Origin: Candidatus Gastranaerophilales bacterium
Lineage (GTDB): Bacteria; Cyanobacteriota; Vampirovibrionia; Gastranaerophilales; Gastranaerophilaceae
Assembly (NCBI GenBank): GCA_944324485.1
Contig: CALUWM010000005.1
Coordinates: 1 to 64,000, forward strand
Reading direction: 5' to 3'
DNA: 64,000 bases
A program made the translations under genes and the position numbers. Shown one piece after another: positions 43,943 to 53,717 of the stretch. The stretch's first letter is position 1; each line of letters opens with the position of its first letter. Below the pieces are notes generated by a model. The model did no database searches. It was not told where the DNA came from and worked only from the letters and a program-made list of their open reading frames with translations.

Positions 43943-46408
43943 ATGCAGGTTTCATATGAATGGTTAAATGAATTTGTTGATTTAGAGGGGGTAAGTCCTG
44001 AAGAAATTGCCCATAATCTAACTATGTCAGGGCTTGAAGTAGAAGAAATTGAATATAAAAAACCGTCATTTACGAATATAAAAACTGCAAAAATTATAAA
44101 AATCGAAAATCATCCAAATGCAGATAAATTGCACTTAGTTACTTTGGATATAGGTGGTGCGGAAAAAAGAGTGGTCTGCGGCGCTCAAAATATTGAAGTT
44201 GGTCAAATAATTCCTTATGCGTCTGTTGGCTCTAAAGTTTTAGATAGAAAAACAAAGGAAAGTTTTGAATTAACACCTGCTGTTATAAGAGGTGTTGAAT
44301 CTCAAGGTATGTTGTGTTCTCAGGATGAATTAGGTTTATCCGGATTGCAAGAAGAAGACGGTATTTTAATATTAAATCGTCTTTATGATAACGTTGAATT
44401 GAATCAACCGCTTGAAAAATTAATGAATTTATCCGATGAGATAATATTTCATGTTGCTCCAACGGCTAATCGTGGAGATGAAATGAGTGTTATTGGAATT
44501 GCAAGAGAGCTTTGTGCTTTATTTAATAAAAAATTGAAGTTGAAATTTTCTGATGTCAAAACAGACATTTTGCCTGATTTCGATGTAGAAATAAAAAACG
44601 ATGATATTTGTAAATTTTATTCTGTTGGAGTATTAAAAAATTTAAAAATAAAACAATCTCCTGATTTTATTCAAAGACGAATAATAGCTTCAGGCATGCG
44701 TCCTATTAATAATATTGTTGATATAACAAACTATGTAATGCTGGAATATGGAACTCCACAGCATGCCTTTGATTATGATAAGTTAAATAATTATCTTTGT
44801 GTTCGTTATGCAAATGAAAATGAAAGTATTGTTACTATTGATGAAGTTGAAAGAAAACTTACCGAAAATCAAAGTGTTGTAATTGCTTCTAAGGAATGTC
44901 CTGTGTGTATTGCGGGAGTTTTTGGAGGTTTGAATTCAGAAATTGATTCTAATACAAGAAATATTGCACTAGAAGCTGCTTATTTTACTTCTCATACTAA
45001 TAGAAAATCCGCACATAGTGTCGGATATCGCTCCGAAGCTTCTTCCAGATATGAAAGAGGAATTGATATTGAAATGGTTTTACCTGCTCTTTATCGTTCT
45101 ATTGAACTTTTAGAGAAATATGCTGATGCTGAATTTGTCGGCATTGCTAAGTGTGGTAATGATAAATTACCGGCTGTTGAGATTACTCTTAGAAGTTCGG
45201 AAATAAAAAGAATATTAGGTGTTGAAATTGAACAAGCAAGATGTATAGAAGTGCTTGAAAATTTAGGTTTTGAGTTATTGGGTAAAAATGAACTTGCTGC
45301 AAAATTTAAAGTTCCAAGTTACAGATACAATGATGTTACAAGAGAAATTGATTTAATAGAAGAGATTTCAAGAATTGAAGGATTTGATAAGATAAGCCCT
45401 GAAATACCAAATATATCTGAAGGTGCTGATATTGGTTTTGATACAAGAACAATAAAAAAAGTAAATGAAACAATGTTGGCCTATGGTTTTGATGAGATTG
45501 TTACAGGTTCTTTGGTTGGAAAAAACCTTTGTAACAGTTATTTGCAGCCGCTTGATGACGGTATGTCGGTTAAGGTAATGAATCCTCATTCAGAAGACTA
45601 TACTACTTTAAGGCAAACGTTAATGCCAAATATGTTGGATGTTGTAAAAAATAACTTTGACAACGGACAAAAAAATTTCAGATTGTATGAAATTGGAAAA
45701 GTATATATTAAAATAACAGAACCTAGCGAAGATTATTCTGGAGTAAAAGAAATCAGAAAATTGAGCGGATGTATTTTTGGATCTGTAAACAATGCTTTAT
45801 ATAAGAAAAAAGAAGATGATTTTTATACTTTAAAAGGTGTTTTGGAAGCATTGTTTGAAAAATTAGGAATATTAAAAAGAGTTGTTTTTGCTCCATTAAA
45901 TGATGCCGAAAGAAGATCTTTTGAATTTCTACATCCGGCTCAAAGTGCTTCAATTTCTATATTAGGTAAAAATAAAGAATCGATTGGATATGTTGGAAAA
46001 TTACATCCTGTATTATCAGATAAATTAAAATTTAATCAACCTTTGTACGTTTTTGAAATTAATCTTGATGAGGTTGTACAATCTTCAACGGATAACATAA
46101 CCAAGTTTAAAAAGATACCGGTTTTTGGCGCTGTTCAAAGAGATATTGCTTTTGCTGTTGATAAATCTGTTTCAGTTGAAGATTTATATAAAATAATTAA
46201 GAAATCATCTGATAAAGAGATATTTAAGGGTGCTAAGGTATTTGATATTTATGAAGGAGAAAATATCGGCGAAGGCAGAAAATCTTTAGCAATTAGGATT
46301 ACCTTGCAAGATGATAATAAAACATTAACTGATGAGATTATTCAAGCAGAAATTAATAAAATAAGATTTGGACTTGAAAAAAATGTTGCCGGTCTTGTTT
46401 TAAGATAG
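43943..46408 (+). CDS. pheT: Phenylalanyl-tRNA synthetase beta subunit
   Basis: The 821-residue large subunit of PheRS. Domains in order: N-terminal (MQVSYEWLNEFVDL), tRNA-binding EMAP-like OB fold (about 40-155: IIKIENHPNADKLHLVTLDIGG), B3/B4 editing domain (GMRPINNIVDITNYVMLEYG), B5 (EITLRSSEIKRILGVEI), the synthetase-like core and a C-terminal FDX-ACB domain (about 720-821: FGAVQRDIAFAVDKSVSV). The alpha subunit gene pheS is not adjacent, unlike the usual pheST operon. galE follows after eight bases. Confidence 0.96.
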   Translation: MQVSYEWLNEFVDLEGVSPEEIAHNLTMSGLEVEEIEYKKPSFTNIKTAKIIKIENHPNADKLHLVTLDIGGAEKRVVCGAQNIEVGQIIPYASVGSKVLDRKTKESFELTPAVIRGVESQGMLCSQDELGLSGLQEEDGILILNRLYDNVELNQPLEKLMNLSDEIIFHVAPTANRGDEMSVIGIARELCALFNKKLKLKFSDVKTDILPDFDVEIKNDDICKFYSVGVLKNLKIKQSPDFIQRRIIASGMRPINNIVDITNYVMLEYGTPQHAFDYDKLNNYLCVRYANENESIVTIDEVERKLTENQSVVIASKECPVCIAGVFGGLNSEIDSNTRNIALEAAYFTSHTNRKSAHSVGYRSEASSRYERGIDIEMVLPALYRSIELLEKYADAEFVGIAKCGNDKLPAVEITLRSSEIKRILGVEIEQARCIEVLENLGFELLGKNELAAKFKVPSYRYNDVTREIDLIEEISRIEGFDKISPEIPNISEGADIGFDTRTIKKVNETMLAYGFDEIVTGSLVGKNLCNSYLQPLDDGMSVKVMNPHSEDYTTLRQTLMPNMLDVVKNNFDNGQKNFRLYEIGKVYIKITEPSEDYSGVKEIRKLSGCIFGSVNNALYKKKEDDFYTLKGVLEALFEKLGILKRVVFAPLNDAERRSFEFLHPAQSASISILGKNKESIGYVGKLHPVLSDKLKFNQPLYVFEINLDEVVQSSTDNITKFKKIPVFGAVQRDIAFAVDKSVSVEDLYKIIKKSSDKEIFKGAKVFDIYEGENIGEGRKSLAIRITLQDDNKTLTDEIIQAEINKIRFGLEKNVAGLVLR

Positions 46409-46416
46409 GTGTATTT

Positions 46417-47406
46417 ATGATTTTAATAACCGGTGGTGCTGGATATATTGGAAGTCACTGTGTAATTGAGTTTTTAAAAAACAACCTCGATGTTGTTGTT
46501 TTTGATAATTTTTCAAAGGGACATAGTAAGATTATTGATAAAATTAAATCAAAGTACGATATAAATTTTTTTAAAGGTGATTTAAGAAATAAAAATGATA
46601 TTGATTTAATTTTTAGAAAATACGATATTGAGGCGGTTGTTCATTTTGCAGGTTTTTCTGAAGTTTCAGCTAGTACAGTTCAACCTAAAATGTTTTATGA
46701 AAATAATGTGTTAGGAACTTTAAATCTTTTAAATTCAATGGTTGAAAATAAGGTTTTAAATATTATTTTTTCTTCATCTGCTGCCGTCTATGGAGAAGCA
46801 AAATATGTTCCGATGGATGAAAATCACCAGTTGATGCCTAAAAATCCTTATGGAAAAACAAAATTAATTATTGAAAATATATTGGATGATTATGAAATAG
46901 CATATAATTTAAAATCCGTAAAATTAAGATATTTTAATGTTATTGGTGCTAATTATAAAGAAAATATTGGTGAATGGCATGATATAGAGACACATTTAGT
47001 GCCGAATATTTTAAAGTCCTCTTTGATAGATGATTATGTATTTAATATTTTTGGGGATGATTATGAAACTAAAGACGGCACCTGTATTAGGGATTATGTT
47101 GATGTTCAAGATTTGGTGCATGCGCATTATTTGGCATATAAATATTTAATTAAGTCAAACAAATCAGATATTTTTAATTTGGGTTCTGGTAAAGAATATA
47201 GTGTGAAAGATGTTTATAATTGCGTTTGTAAGGTTTTGGGCTATAAAATTCCTTTTAAAATAAATGCAAGAAGAAAGGGTGATCCTGCAATTTTAATTGC
47301 AGATTCATCAAAAGCAAGAAAAGTGCTAAATTGGAGTAATGAAACCTCATTAATTGAAAGTATTAGTAATGCTTACGAATGGGAGAAAATTTTAAAAACT
47401 TTTTAG
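46417..47406 (+). CDS. galE: UDP-glucose 4-epimerase
   Basis: An extended short-chain dehydrogenase of 329 residues that interconverts UDP-glucose and UDP-galactose. The NAD-binding ITGGAGYIGSHCVIE, the catalytic Ser region FSSSAAVYGEA, and the YxxxK pair in PYGKTKLIIE are all intact. LRYFNVIGAN and GDGTCIRDYVDVQDLVHAH-like sequence (KDGTCIRDYV) are typical of GalE. It provides galactose donors for envelope glycans. AGGTG lies before the ATG; probably co-transcribed with pheT. A strong terminator follows. Confidence 0.92.
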   Translation: MILITGGAGYIGSHCVIEFLKNNLDVVVFDNFSKGHSKIIDKIKSKYDINFFKGDLRNKNDIDLIFRKYDIEAVVHFAGFSEVSASTVQPKMFYENNVLGTLNLLNSMVENKVLNIIFSSSAAVYGEAKYVPMDENHQLMPKNPYGKTKLIIENILDDYEIAYNLKSVKLRYFNVIGANYKENIGEWHDIETHLVPNILKSSLIDDYVFNIFGDDYETKDGTCIRDYVDVQDLVHAHYLAYKYLIKSNKSDIFNLGSGKEYSVKDVYNCVCKVLGYKIPFKINARRKGDPAILIADSSKARKVLNWSNETSLIESISNAYEWEKILKTF

Positions 47407-47491
47407 CTATATTGCTGTTTTTTTAAAAATTTGCGATTGTTTTATTTATTTTGGTTTGTATTTGAAGTTGTTGTATAGTTGAGTTTTAAAA

Positions 47492-47530
47492 TTAATTTAA
47501 AAGCCCTTAAATAAAGGGCTTTTAAATTAA
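47492..47530. terminator. Bidirectional terminator between galE and the small exported protein gene
   Basis: A perfect 17-bp inverted repeat (47492-47508 with 47514-47530), five-base loop AAATA. A and T runs on both sides let it act for both convergent genes, and it includes the stop codon of the minus-strand gene. Confidence 0.9.
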
Positions 47531-47796
47531 TAATTTTTTATTCTGTCTTGGTAAAAATTTGTTTTTGGTTTTGGTTCTTCAAGTGATTTTAACGCTGCTT
47601 CATAATCTAATTTAGCGGCAGCTGCAGCTTCAAGTTTTCTTTGTCTTTCTGCTTGGGCTTCGGCTGCTCTTTTTTGGCCACGTAAAGTTCCATCATATAT
47701 AATATTTCTTCCGGTTGAATCATATTTTGTTCTTGCTAAAGCCATTCCTGAGCAACAAAACGTTGCTATTAATGCTAAAACCAAAAATTTTTTCAT
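47527..47796 (-). CDS. Small exported protein of unknown function
   Basis: An 89-residue protein with a signal peptide (MKKFLVLALIATFCCSGMALA, probable cut after ALA). The mature part has a strand-like start (YDSTGRNIIYDGTLRG) and then a charged, Ala-rich helix (about 42-70) likely to form a coiled coil. The frame opens 18 codons earlier, but GGAGGG sits directly before the ATG at 47796, and that start gives the signal peptide. The two cysteines (FCCSG) are within the signal; a lipobox is not convincing. Family unknown. Confidence 0.72.
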   Translation of the reverse strand: MKKFLVLALIATFCCSGMALARTKYDSTGRNIIYDGTLRGQKRAAEAQAERQRKLEAAAAAKLDYEAALKSLEEPKPKTNFYQDRIKNY

Positions 47797-47896
47797 AATT
47801 CCCTCCATATATACACTTTGTATTTTATATTTATTAAAACGAAAATTCAAAAAAAATGTTCATTTTTTACATTGTATGTAAACAACTTGTAACAAA

Positions 47897-48586
47897 TCAA
47901 AAGAGTGATTTCTGTTTTAGTTTTTTTCTGAGTTCTTTGTAATTCGGACAAAATTTATTTACTTCTGTCCAGAATTTTCTTGAATGATTTTTTATTTTTG
48001 TATGTACAAGCTCATGAATTATTACATAATCTATGATATCAAAATCGTATAGCATTAAATTAATATTTAGGTTTATGTTATTTTGGCATGAGCAACTACC
48101 GAATCGGGTTTTTTGATTTCTGAGAGTTAATTTGTTATATTTAAAGTCATATTTTTTTGAAAGAAACTCAAGCCTTGTTGGCAGATAATTTTTTGCTTCG
48201 ATTTTAATGGCTTCTATGATTGCTTCTTTGTATTTTTCTTGAATTTCTTTTGAATTAAAGTTTTGGTTTTCGGGATAATAAAAATGAACAACATTTTTTA
48301 TTGTTTGTGTTTTTAAGCAGTCTGATTTTATAGTTTTTAAACTTTCGAATTTTGTTTTAAAATTCGGTTGTATGAATTTTTCTTCATAGTTATATGCTTT
48401 AATTTTTTCAAAATTTTTAAGCAAGAACTCTCTTGCTGTTTTAAAAGGGCAAAAAATAGGCATCGTAACAAGAATTGAAAAATCTTTTTTGAGTGTAATT
48501 TTTATTGACTTTGAAAAAGTATGTTTTTTGAATTTTATTTTATAATTTTCTATTATTTCTTCTTTGGTGTAGTTCATTTTATTCAT
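47897..48586 (-). CDS. YgjP-like zinc metallopeptidase (DUF45)
   Basis: A 229-residue protein of the YgjP/DUF45 group. The zinc site is VIHELVHTKIKNHSRKFW (HExxH type with a third ligand His), preceded by LRNQKTRFGSCS, which is diagnostic of the family. The function of the group is not well established. The first ATG (48586) overlaps the R3H ATPase stop; a second ATG three codons later is also possible. Co-transcribed with the ATPase upstream. Confidence 0.85.
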   Translation of the reverse strand: MNKMNYTKEEIIENYKIKFKKHTFSKSIKITLKKDFSILVTMPIFCPFKTAREFLLKNFEKIKAYNYEEKFIQPNFKTKFESLKTIKSDCLKTQTIKNVVHFYYPENQNFNSKEIQEKYKEAIIEAIKIEAKNYLPTRLEFLSKKYDFKYNKLTLRNQKTRFGSCSCQNNINLNINLMLYDFDIIDYVIIHELVHTKIKNHSRKFWTEVNKFCPNYKELRKKLKQKSLF

Positions 48587-50174
48587 CTTTAAAGATTTTT
48601 AGATGTCGATTTTTGCCTTCCCCGATGCTAATAGATTTGTAACCATGCGCATCTACTAGTTCGTGTTGTAGTTTTCTTACGTTTTTTTCCTGAGGTTCAA
48701 GTTCAATTACTTCAGCACCTTCTGATAATTTTGCAATAGCTGCATTTGTTTCATCAAGTGCTAATTCGGTTGAATCTTTATAATTTATTATTTTTTGCGT
48801 TTCTTGATTTTCTTGCGTTAAATTGAGTGCTTCTTTTAAAACTCTTTGAATTTGGCTCATCGAATTTGTTCTTACAAAAAATACGGGTAAATGGTATTCG
48901 TTTGCGGTCGAAAGTATTTTTGTACCACCTTTTGCGAAGTTTTTATGTGCAATAACAAAATCGGCTTCTTCTACATTTCTTACTATTGAGGCATCGATAT
49001 CAAGTCTTTCAATTAATTTGTCTACTATCGATCTTGATACTGCGTAAATGTATATTTTTTTATGCTTTTTGTTTTCTTTAATATACGCTTGTCGATTAAA
49101 ATTAAAGCTTAGTGATGATTTTGTGGCTTCTTGAACTTTATTTTCTAATTTTTCAACTTCTTTTAGAATATTTGTTTCGACTTTTTTTTCTTTATAATTC
49201 CCGTCAACTTTTCTTATTTCGGGAGTTATTGGCCAGCCTCTAAGTATATAATCGACGGCTTGGGCACTGTCTTTGTATATTGCAAGGGTGTTTCTGTCTA
49301 TTATTTCAATTACTATATCAAATGTTGGTTGTTTTTGTCTTTCGAGTACAGTTTTTTGGCAGCCTCTGTGCTTTGCTTCATCGTCTCCAAGAGTTACTGT
49401 GTCTACTCCACCTATCAAATCAGATAGCGTTGGATTTTTAATTAAATTATCAAGAGTGTTTCCGTGAGCTGTTGCTATAAGCATAACCCCACGTTCAGCT
49501 ATTGTTCTTGCCGCTTGTGCTTCAAGCTCCGTTCCTATTTCATCAACAACAATGACTTCAGGAGTGTGGTTTTCCACTGCTTCAATCATTATGTCTTTTT
49601 GGTATTCCGGTTGGCTTACTTGCATTCTTCTGGCTTTTCCGATTGCAGGGTGAGCTACATCTCCATCACCTGCGATTTCATTTGATGTATCTACAACAAC
49701 AACTCTTTTTCCGAGTTCATCTGCCATAAGGCGAGTTATTTCTCTTAGTTTTGTGGTTTTACCAACACCAGGTCTTCCAAGAAAAAGAATTGACTTATTT
49801 TGTATAACAAAATCTTTGATACATTCGATGGTTCCGGTTATAACCCTTCCAATTCTGCATGTTAGTCCTACTATTTTACCTTGACGGTTTCTGATTGCAC
49901 TTATTCTGTGTAGAGTTCCCGCTATGCCTGAGCGATTGTCAGTTGTGAATTCCGGGAGTTGATTTGTAATGTAGTCTAAATCTTCCCTTGTAATGTTTTC
50001 ATTTCCAAGAGATATAATTTTCCCGTTACCAAGTCTGATTTCAGGAATTCTTCCAATGTCAAGTACGATTTCAATGGCATCATCCAATAAACCTTCCTGG
50101 ATGTTCCTTTTGATTTTTAGTGGTAATATTTCTATTAATTTTTCAATGTCTGTTTGAAATTGTACTTCGCTCAT
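48579..50174 (-). CDS. SpoIIIAA/Ycf45-like AAA ATPase with R3H domain
   Basis: A 531-residue protein with three parts. The N-terminal half is a RecA/AAA ATPase resembling SpoIIIAA and plastid Ycf45, with Walker A GRPGVGKTT (133-141) and Walker B VIVVDEIG (207-214). RTIAERGVMLIATAHGNTLDNL follows. The middle (about 365-440) holds a small alpha/beta domain (IYIYAVSRSIVDKLIERL). The C terminus (about 500-531) is an R3H single-strand nucleic-acid-binding motif (HGYKSISIGEGKNRHLKI). Such proteins are characteristic of cyanobacteria and relatives. It probably acts on RNA or ssDNA. Confidence 0.85.
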   Translation of the reverse strand: MSEVQFQTDIEKLIEILPLKIKRNIQEGLLDDAIEIVLDIGRIPEIRLGNGKIISLGNENITREDLDYITNQLPEFTTDNRSGIAGTLHRISAIRNRQGKIVGLTCRIGRVITGTIECIKDFVIQNKSILFLGRPGVGKTTKLREITRLMADELGKRVVVVDTSNEIAGDGDVAHPAIGKARRMQVSQPEYQKDIMIEAVENHTPEVIVVDEIGTELEAQAARTIAERGVMLIATAHGNTLDNLIKNPTLSDLIGGVDTVTLGDDEAKHRGCQKTVLERQKQPTFDIVIEIIDRNTLAIYKDSAQAVDYILRGWPITPEIRKVDGNYKEKKVETNILKEVEKLENKVQEATKSSLSFNFNRQAYIKENKKHKKIYIYAVSRSIVDKLIERLDIDASIVRNVEEADFVIAHKNFAKGGTKILSTANEYHLPVFFVRTNSMSQIQRVLKEALNLTQENQETQKIINYKDSTELALDETNAAIAKLSEGAEVIELEPQEKNVRKLQHELVDAHGYKSISIGEGKNRHLKIFKDE

Positions 50175-50246
50175 TTTCCTTTGAACCTTTTTATTGTCCT
50201 TTATATATATTATTCCCTGAACTAGATTTTAAAAAACATTTAAAAA

Positions 50247-51338
50247 TTAATTGTTAAATCTAAACAACATAATGTCGCCATCTTGCACTATATAATCTTT
50301 TCCTTCAAGACGTGCTACACCTTTTTCTCTTGCTGCCGCCCAAGAACCTGTTGAAATAAAATCATCATAAGAAATTACTTCTGCTTTAATGAAACCTTTT
50401 TCAAAATCAGAGTGAATTACACCTGCTGCTGCGGGTGCTTTTGTTCCTTTTGTAATTGTCCAAGCTCTTACTTCTTTTTCACCTGCTGTTATGTACGTTC
50501 TTAGATTTAGAATGTCATATGCAGATTTAATCATTTTTTCAATTCCTGAATTTTGAATTCCAAGTTCTTTTAGATAATTTTTTGCTTCTTCATCGCCTAA
50601 GTCTACAAGTTCTTCTTCCAGATTTGCGCAAATTAATACAACTTCTGCTTCGTTTCCAACGTATTCCGCTACTTTTTTTGTATAATTGTTACCGTTTAAC
50701 AAGTCTGTTTCTGATACATTGCAACAATATATTACCGGTTTTGCCATTAGAAGATGGAAGAAATGTAGTGCTTTTTTTTCATCTTCGTTAAAGTCAGAAG
50801 TATTTATAAATTTTCCTTTCTCAAGATAAGGCATACATTTATTTATAACAGAGTCTTGAATTAAAGCTTCTTTGTCTTTTGATTTTACGTTTTTTGATAT
50901 TCTTTTTGAAATATTTTCAAGTGTGGACATATCAGCCAAAGCCAGCTCCATATTAATTGTTTCAATGTCATCGATTGGATCAATTTTACCTGATACATGG
51001 ATTGTGTTTACGTCATCAAAACATCTTACAACTTGCACAATGGCATCTACTTCTCTTATATTGTGTAAAAATTGATTACCAAGCCCCTCTCCTTTGCTTG
51101 CACCTTTAACAAGTCCTGCAATATCTACAAATTCTATTGTTGTTGGTATTACGGTGTCTGTTTTTACAAGCGGTTGAAGTTTATAAAGTCTTTCATCCGG
51201 TACATTTACAACTCCAACATTTGGTTCAATTGTACAGAATGGATAGTTAGCACTTTGAGCGTTTTTAGCACTTGTTAGTGCGTTAAATAAAGTTGATTTA
51301 CCTACATTTGGGAGACCTACGATACCGACTTTAAGCAT
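50247..51338 (-). CDS. ychF: Ribosome-binding ATPase YchF (Obg family)
   Basis: A 363-residue P-loop protein. GLPNVGKSTLFNALT is the Walker A with the Obg signature, DIAGLVKGASKGEGLGNQFL the switch region, and NxxE-type specificity (CNVSETDL) fits the family's preference for ATP. A coiled-coil insertion and the C-terminal TGS domain (about 280-360: RTYITAGEKEVRAWTI to YIVQDGDIMLFRF) complete it. AAGGA precedes the ATG. Confidence 0.96.
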   Translation of the reverse strand: MLKVGIVGLPNVGKSTLFNALTSAKNAQSANYPFCTIEPNVGVVNVPDERLYKLQPLVKTDTVIPTTIEFVDIAGLVKGASKGEGLGNQFLHNIREVDAIVQVVRCFDDVNTIHVSGKIDPIDDIETINMELALADMSTLENISKRISKNVKSKDKEALIQDSVINKCMPYLEKGKFINTSDFNEDEKKALHFFHLLMAKPVIYCCNVSETDLLNGNNYTKKVAEYVGNEAEVVLICANLEEELVDLGDEEAKNYLKELGIQNSGIEKMIKSAYDILNLRTYITAGEKEVRAWTITKGTKAPAAAGVIHSDFEKGFIKAEVISYDDFISTGSWAAAREKGVARLEGKDYIVQDGDIMLFRFNN

Positions 51339-51410
51339 TGTTTTTCCTTTTTTTGTTCATTTTGTATTAATGATTTTATCATAAATATCTTTTTGTTGTA
51401 ATTAAATAGT

Positions 51411-51439
51411 AAAAGGCTCGTGTAATTCACGAGCCTTTT
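51411..51439 (-). terminator. Terminator after the PPi-phosphofructokinase gene
   Basis: A perfect 12-bp stem (51411-51422 with 51428-51439) with loop TAATT. It sits seven bases past the pfp stop on the minus strand and is followed by a short, T-rich tail. Confidence 0.85.
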
Positions 51440-51445
51440 TGTTAT

Positions 51446-53125
51446 TTAAGCTTTTACTAGAGTTTTTTCTTGTTCTAGTTGTAGCGTTATTGTTGTTATA
51501 TCACATACGTCTGACGGTCCAAAGTATTGAATAGCTCCAGGGAAAATGTAGCAATCATTTAATGCCCATTTTTCTCTGTGATTTTCAAGGGCTTTAAATA
51601 CAGGACCATCCAGTTCAACTAATGCTTTTTTAATTACAGGTTTCATTTCACCATGTCTTTTTTCCATATTCATCATCATTGTGAGCGGAACTCCACCTGC
51701 TATCCATTCAGATGCGGGTTTTGTAGTGTTTTTTATGGATGACAAATAGCCGGTAAGCCCTGCTTGAATTAGTGCAAAAGCGTTATAGCCTAGCGAATAA
51801 CAATAGTCTGCATCGAAATTAGATGGAGCGGCACATCTGCCTTCATATCCGAAAAAGTGCGCTTGGTCTGAGAATTTACCTTTGTATGAGCCTTGCTTTT
51901 TCATTTCTTCTAATTTTTCTTTTACCATTTCAATTAAAAGCTTTTCAGTTTCAATTTTGGATACTTGGACATTGCCGTGCGGGTCTCTATCCATAAGTAG
52001 TTGAGCCTTTATTTGAGAAGGTAGTGATTTAAATAAATTTGCAGACGCAGTGTCTAATTTTGTCGTAATGGATTCATATTTTTCTTCTTGCGTTAAAGTT
52101 TGATAATTATTATCTTTTTCTAAATCAGCAAGAATATCGTTTAATGATGAAATCATTGTTTTCATTTCAGGTATGAATTCAATCAAGCCTTCAGGGATTA
52201 GAGCTATACCGAAGTTTTTGCCTTTTGTTGCACGTGCTGCAATAATGTTTGCTATGTAAGTTACAATGTCATCCAGAGATTGTTTTTTTGCTTCAACCTC
52301 TTCTCCAATAAGAGTTATATTTGGTTGTGTTTGAAGTGCCGCTTCAAGACAAACATGGGATGCGCTTCTTCCCATTAATTTTATAAAGTGCCAATATTTT
52401 TTAGCTGAGTTTGCGTCTCTTTGTATATTTCCTATTAATTCTGCGTATGTTTTTGTTGCAGTATCGAAACCAAAAGAAATTTCAATTTGGTCATTTTTAA
52501 GGTCTCCGTCTATTGTTTTTGGACATCCGATAACTGAAATACCGGTATTTTTTGCTTTCATCCATTCAGCTAAAAGGCAAGCATTTGTGTTTGAGTCATC
52601 TCCTCCGATTATTACCACAGCTGATATGCCTAGTTTTTTGCATACTTCAAGTGCTTTTTCAAATTGGCTTTCAGTTTCAAGCTTTGTTCTGCCTGATCCA
52701 ATTATGTCAAATCCGCCAGTATTACGATATTTGTCTATTAATTCGTCTGTGATTTCAATATAGTTTCCTTCAACAATTCCTGAGGGTCCGCCTAAAAAAC
52801 CATAAAGTTTGTTTGTTGGGTTTTGTGCTTTTATTGCGTCATACAGACCTGCAATTACGTTATGTCCTCCGGGAGCCTGACCGCCTGATAAAATTACTCC
52901 TATGTTTCTTGTTTGGCCAGATAAGTCAGTTCCACTTGAAGCAAATTTTGCAACAGGTTCGCCATATATATGGGGAAATAGTGCTTTTATTTGGTCTTTG
53001 TCTGCAACTGCACTTGTTGATTCACCAAGTGAAAGTTTAATATTGTTAATTCCTGAAGCAAGTGCTCCTGCTAGTTTTGGCTTGTATGCCATTCTCTCTT
53101 TTTGAAGAGGTGAAATTTCTCTCAT
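51446..53125 (-). CDS. pfp: Pyrophosphate-fructose-6-phosphate 1-phosphotransferase (long form)
   Basis: A 559-residue phosphofructokinase that uses PPi and is reversible, so it can serve glycolysis and gluconeogenesis. [16 protein letters not shown] binds the phosphoryl donor. GGDDSNT (174-180) has the Asp that favours PPi over ATP, and PKTIDGDLK (202-210) has the catalytic Asp and the PPi-type Lys. The length matches the long PfpB-type enzymes of plants and spirochaetes. AAAGGAG precedes the ATG. PPi use would save ATP in a fermenting organism. Confidence 0.93.
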   Translation of the reverse strand: MREISPLQKERMAYKPKLAGALASGINNIKLSLGESTSAVADKDQIKALFPHIYGEPVAKFASSGTDLSGQTRNIGVILSGGQAPGGHNVIAGLYDAIKAQNPTNKLYGFLGGPSGIVEGNYIEITDELIDKYRNTGGFDIIGSGRTKLETESQFEKALEVCKKLGISAVVIIGGDDSNTNACLLAEWMKAKNTGISVIGCPKTIDGDLKNDQIEISFGFDTATKTYAELIGNIQRDANSAKKYWHFIKLMGRSASHVCLEAALQTQPNITLIGEEVEAKKQSLDDIVTYIANIIAARATKGKNFGIALIPEGLIEFIPEMKTMISSLNDILADLEKDNNYQTLTQEEKYESITTKLDTASANLFKSLPSQIKAQLLMDRDPHGNVQVSKIETEKLLIEMVKEKLEEMKKQGSYKGKFSDQAHFFGYEGRCAAPSNFDADYCYSLGYNAFALIQAGLTGYLSSIKNTTKPASEWIAGGVPLTMMMNMEKRHGEMKPVIKKALVELDGPVFKALENHREKWALNDCYIFPGAIQYFGPSDVCDITTITLQLEQEKTLVKA

Positions 53126-53282
53126 AGTATTCTCCTTTATACTTTATTAGTTTAATTATCTCATAAAAAATAAGTTTTAAAAATTGTAAAGAAAAATTAA
53201 AAAATATTTATCTTTTCTGTAAATAATTTTTTAAAAAATAACTTTATATATTTATATTGGAATTTATTTTTAGGAGTTTAAA

Positions 53283-53717
53283 ATGGATCAAATTCAATTG
53301 CAACAATCTGGTGCTGTAAGTAATAATTTTCAGCCACAAAGTTTTAAAGGCAGAATGGAAAATCAGACAAATCCTATTGAAATGAAAAAAGATGGCGATA
53401 AGACCATGCGAAATACTTTAATTGCATTGGGTACTATTGCTGCTGCCGGAGTTGCAATTGCAAAAAGGAAAAATATAAGCTCTGCTCTTAAAAAAGTTTT
53501 TAATGGCGCAGGAAAAGAAGCGGCAGAAATAGCTGCAAAAGAAAAGGCAGAAAGGATTGCAAAAGAAGCGGCAGAAAGAACTGCAAAAGAAGCTGCTGAA
53601 ATTACAGCTGCAGAGGAAGCTCAAAGAAGAATTTTTGGTGCAGTTGATTCATCAGTGGGTAAATCTGCAGAAGAAAGTGCTAAAGTATTTATGAATGCTG
53701 TATATGATAGTCATTAA
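53283..53717 (+). CDS. Coiled-coil protein of unknown function, cut by an in-frame TAA
   Basis: A 144-residue frame ending at TAA 53715-53717. It starts with an Asn/Gln-rich segment containing NNFQPQSFKG, has a short hydrophobic helix (about 40-58: RNTLIALGTIAAAGVAIA), then an Ala/Lys/Glu-rich helix (75-112) that should form a coiled coil. The end NAVYDSH looks abrupt, and the same frame stays open for 69 more codons beyond the stop. TAGGAGT precedes the ATG, so expression is likely. I recognise no family. Confidence 0.6.
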   Translation: MDQIQLQQSGAVSNNFQPQSFKGRMENQTNPIEMKKDGDKTMRNTLIALGTIAAAGVAIAKRKNISSALKKVFNGAGKEAAEIAAKEKAERIAKEAAERTAKEAAEITAAEEAQRRIFGAVDSSVGKSAEESAKVFMNAVYDSH

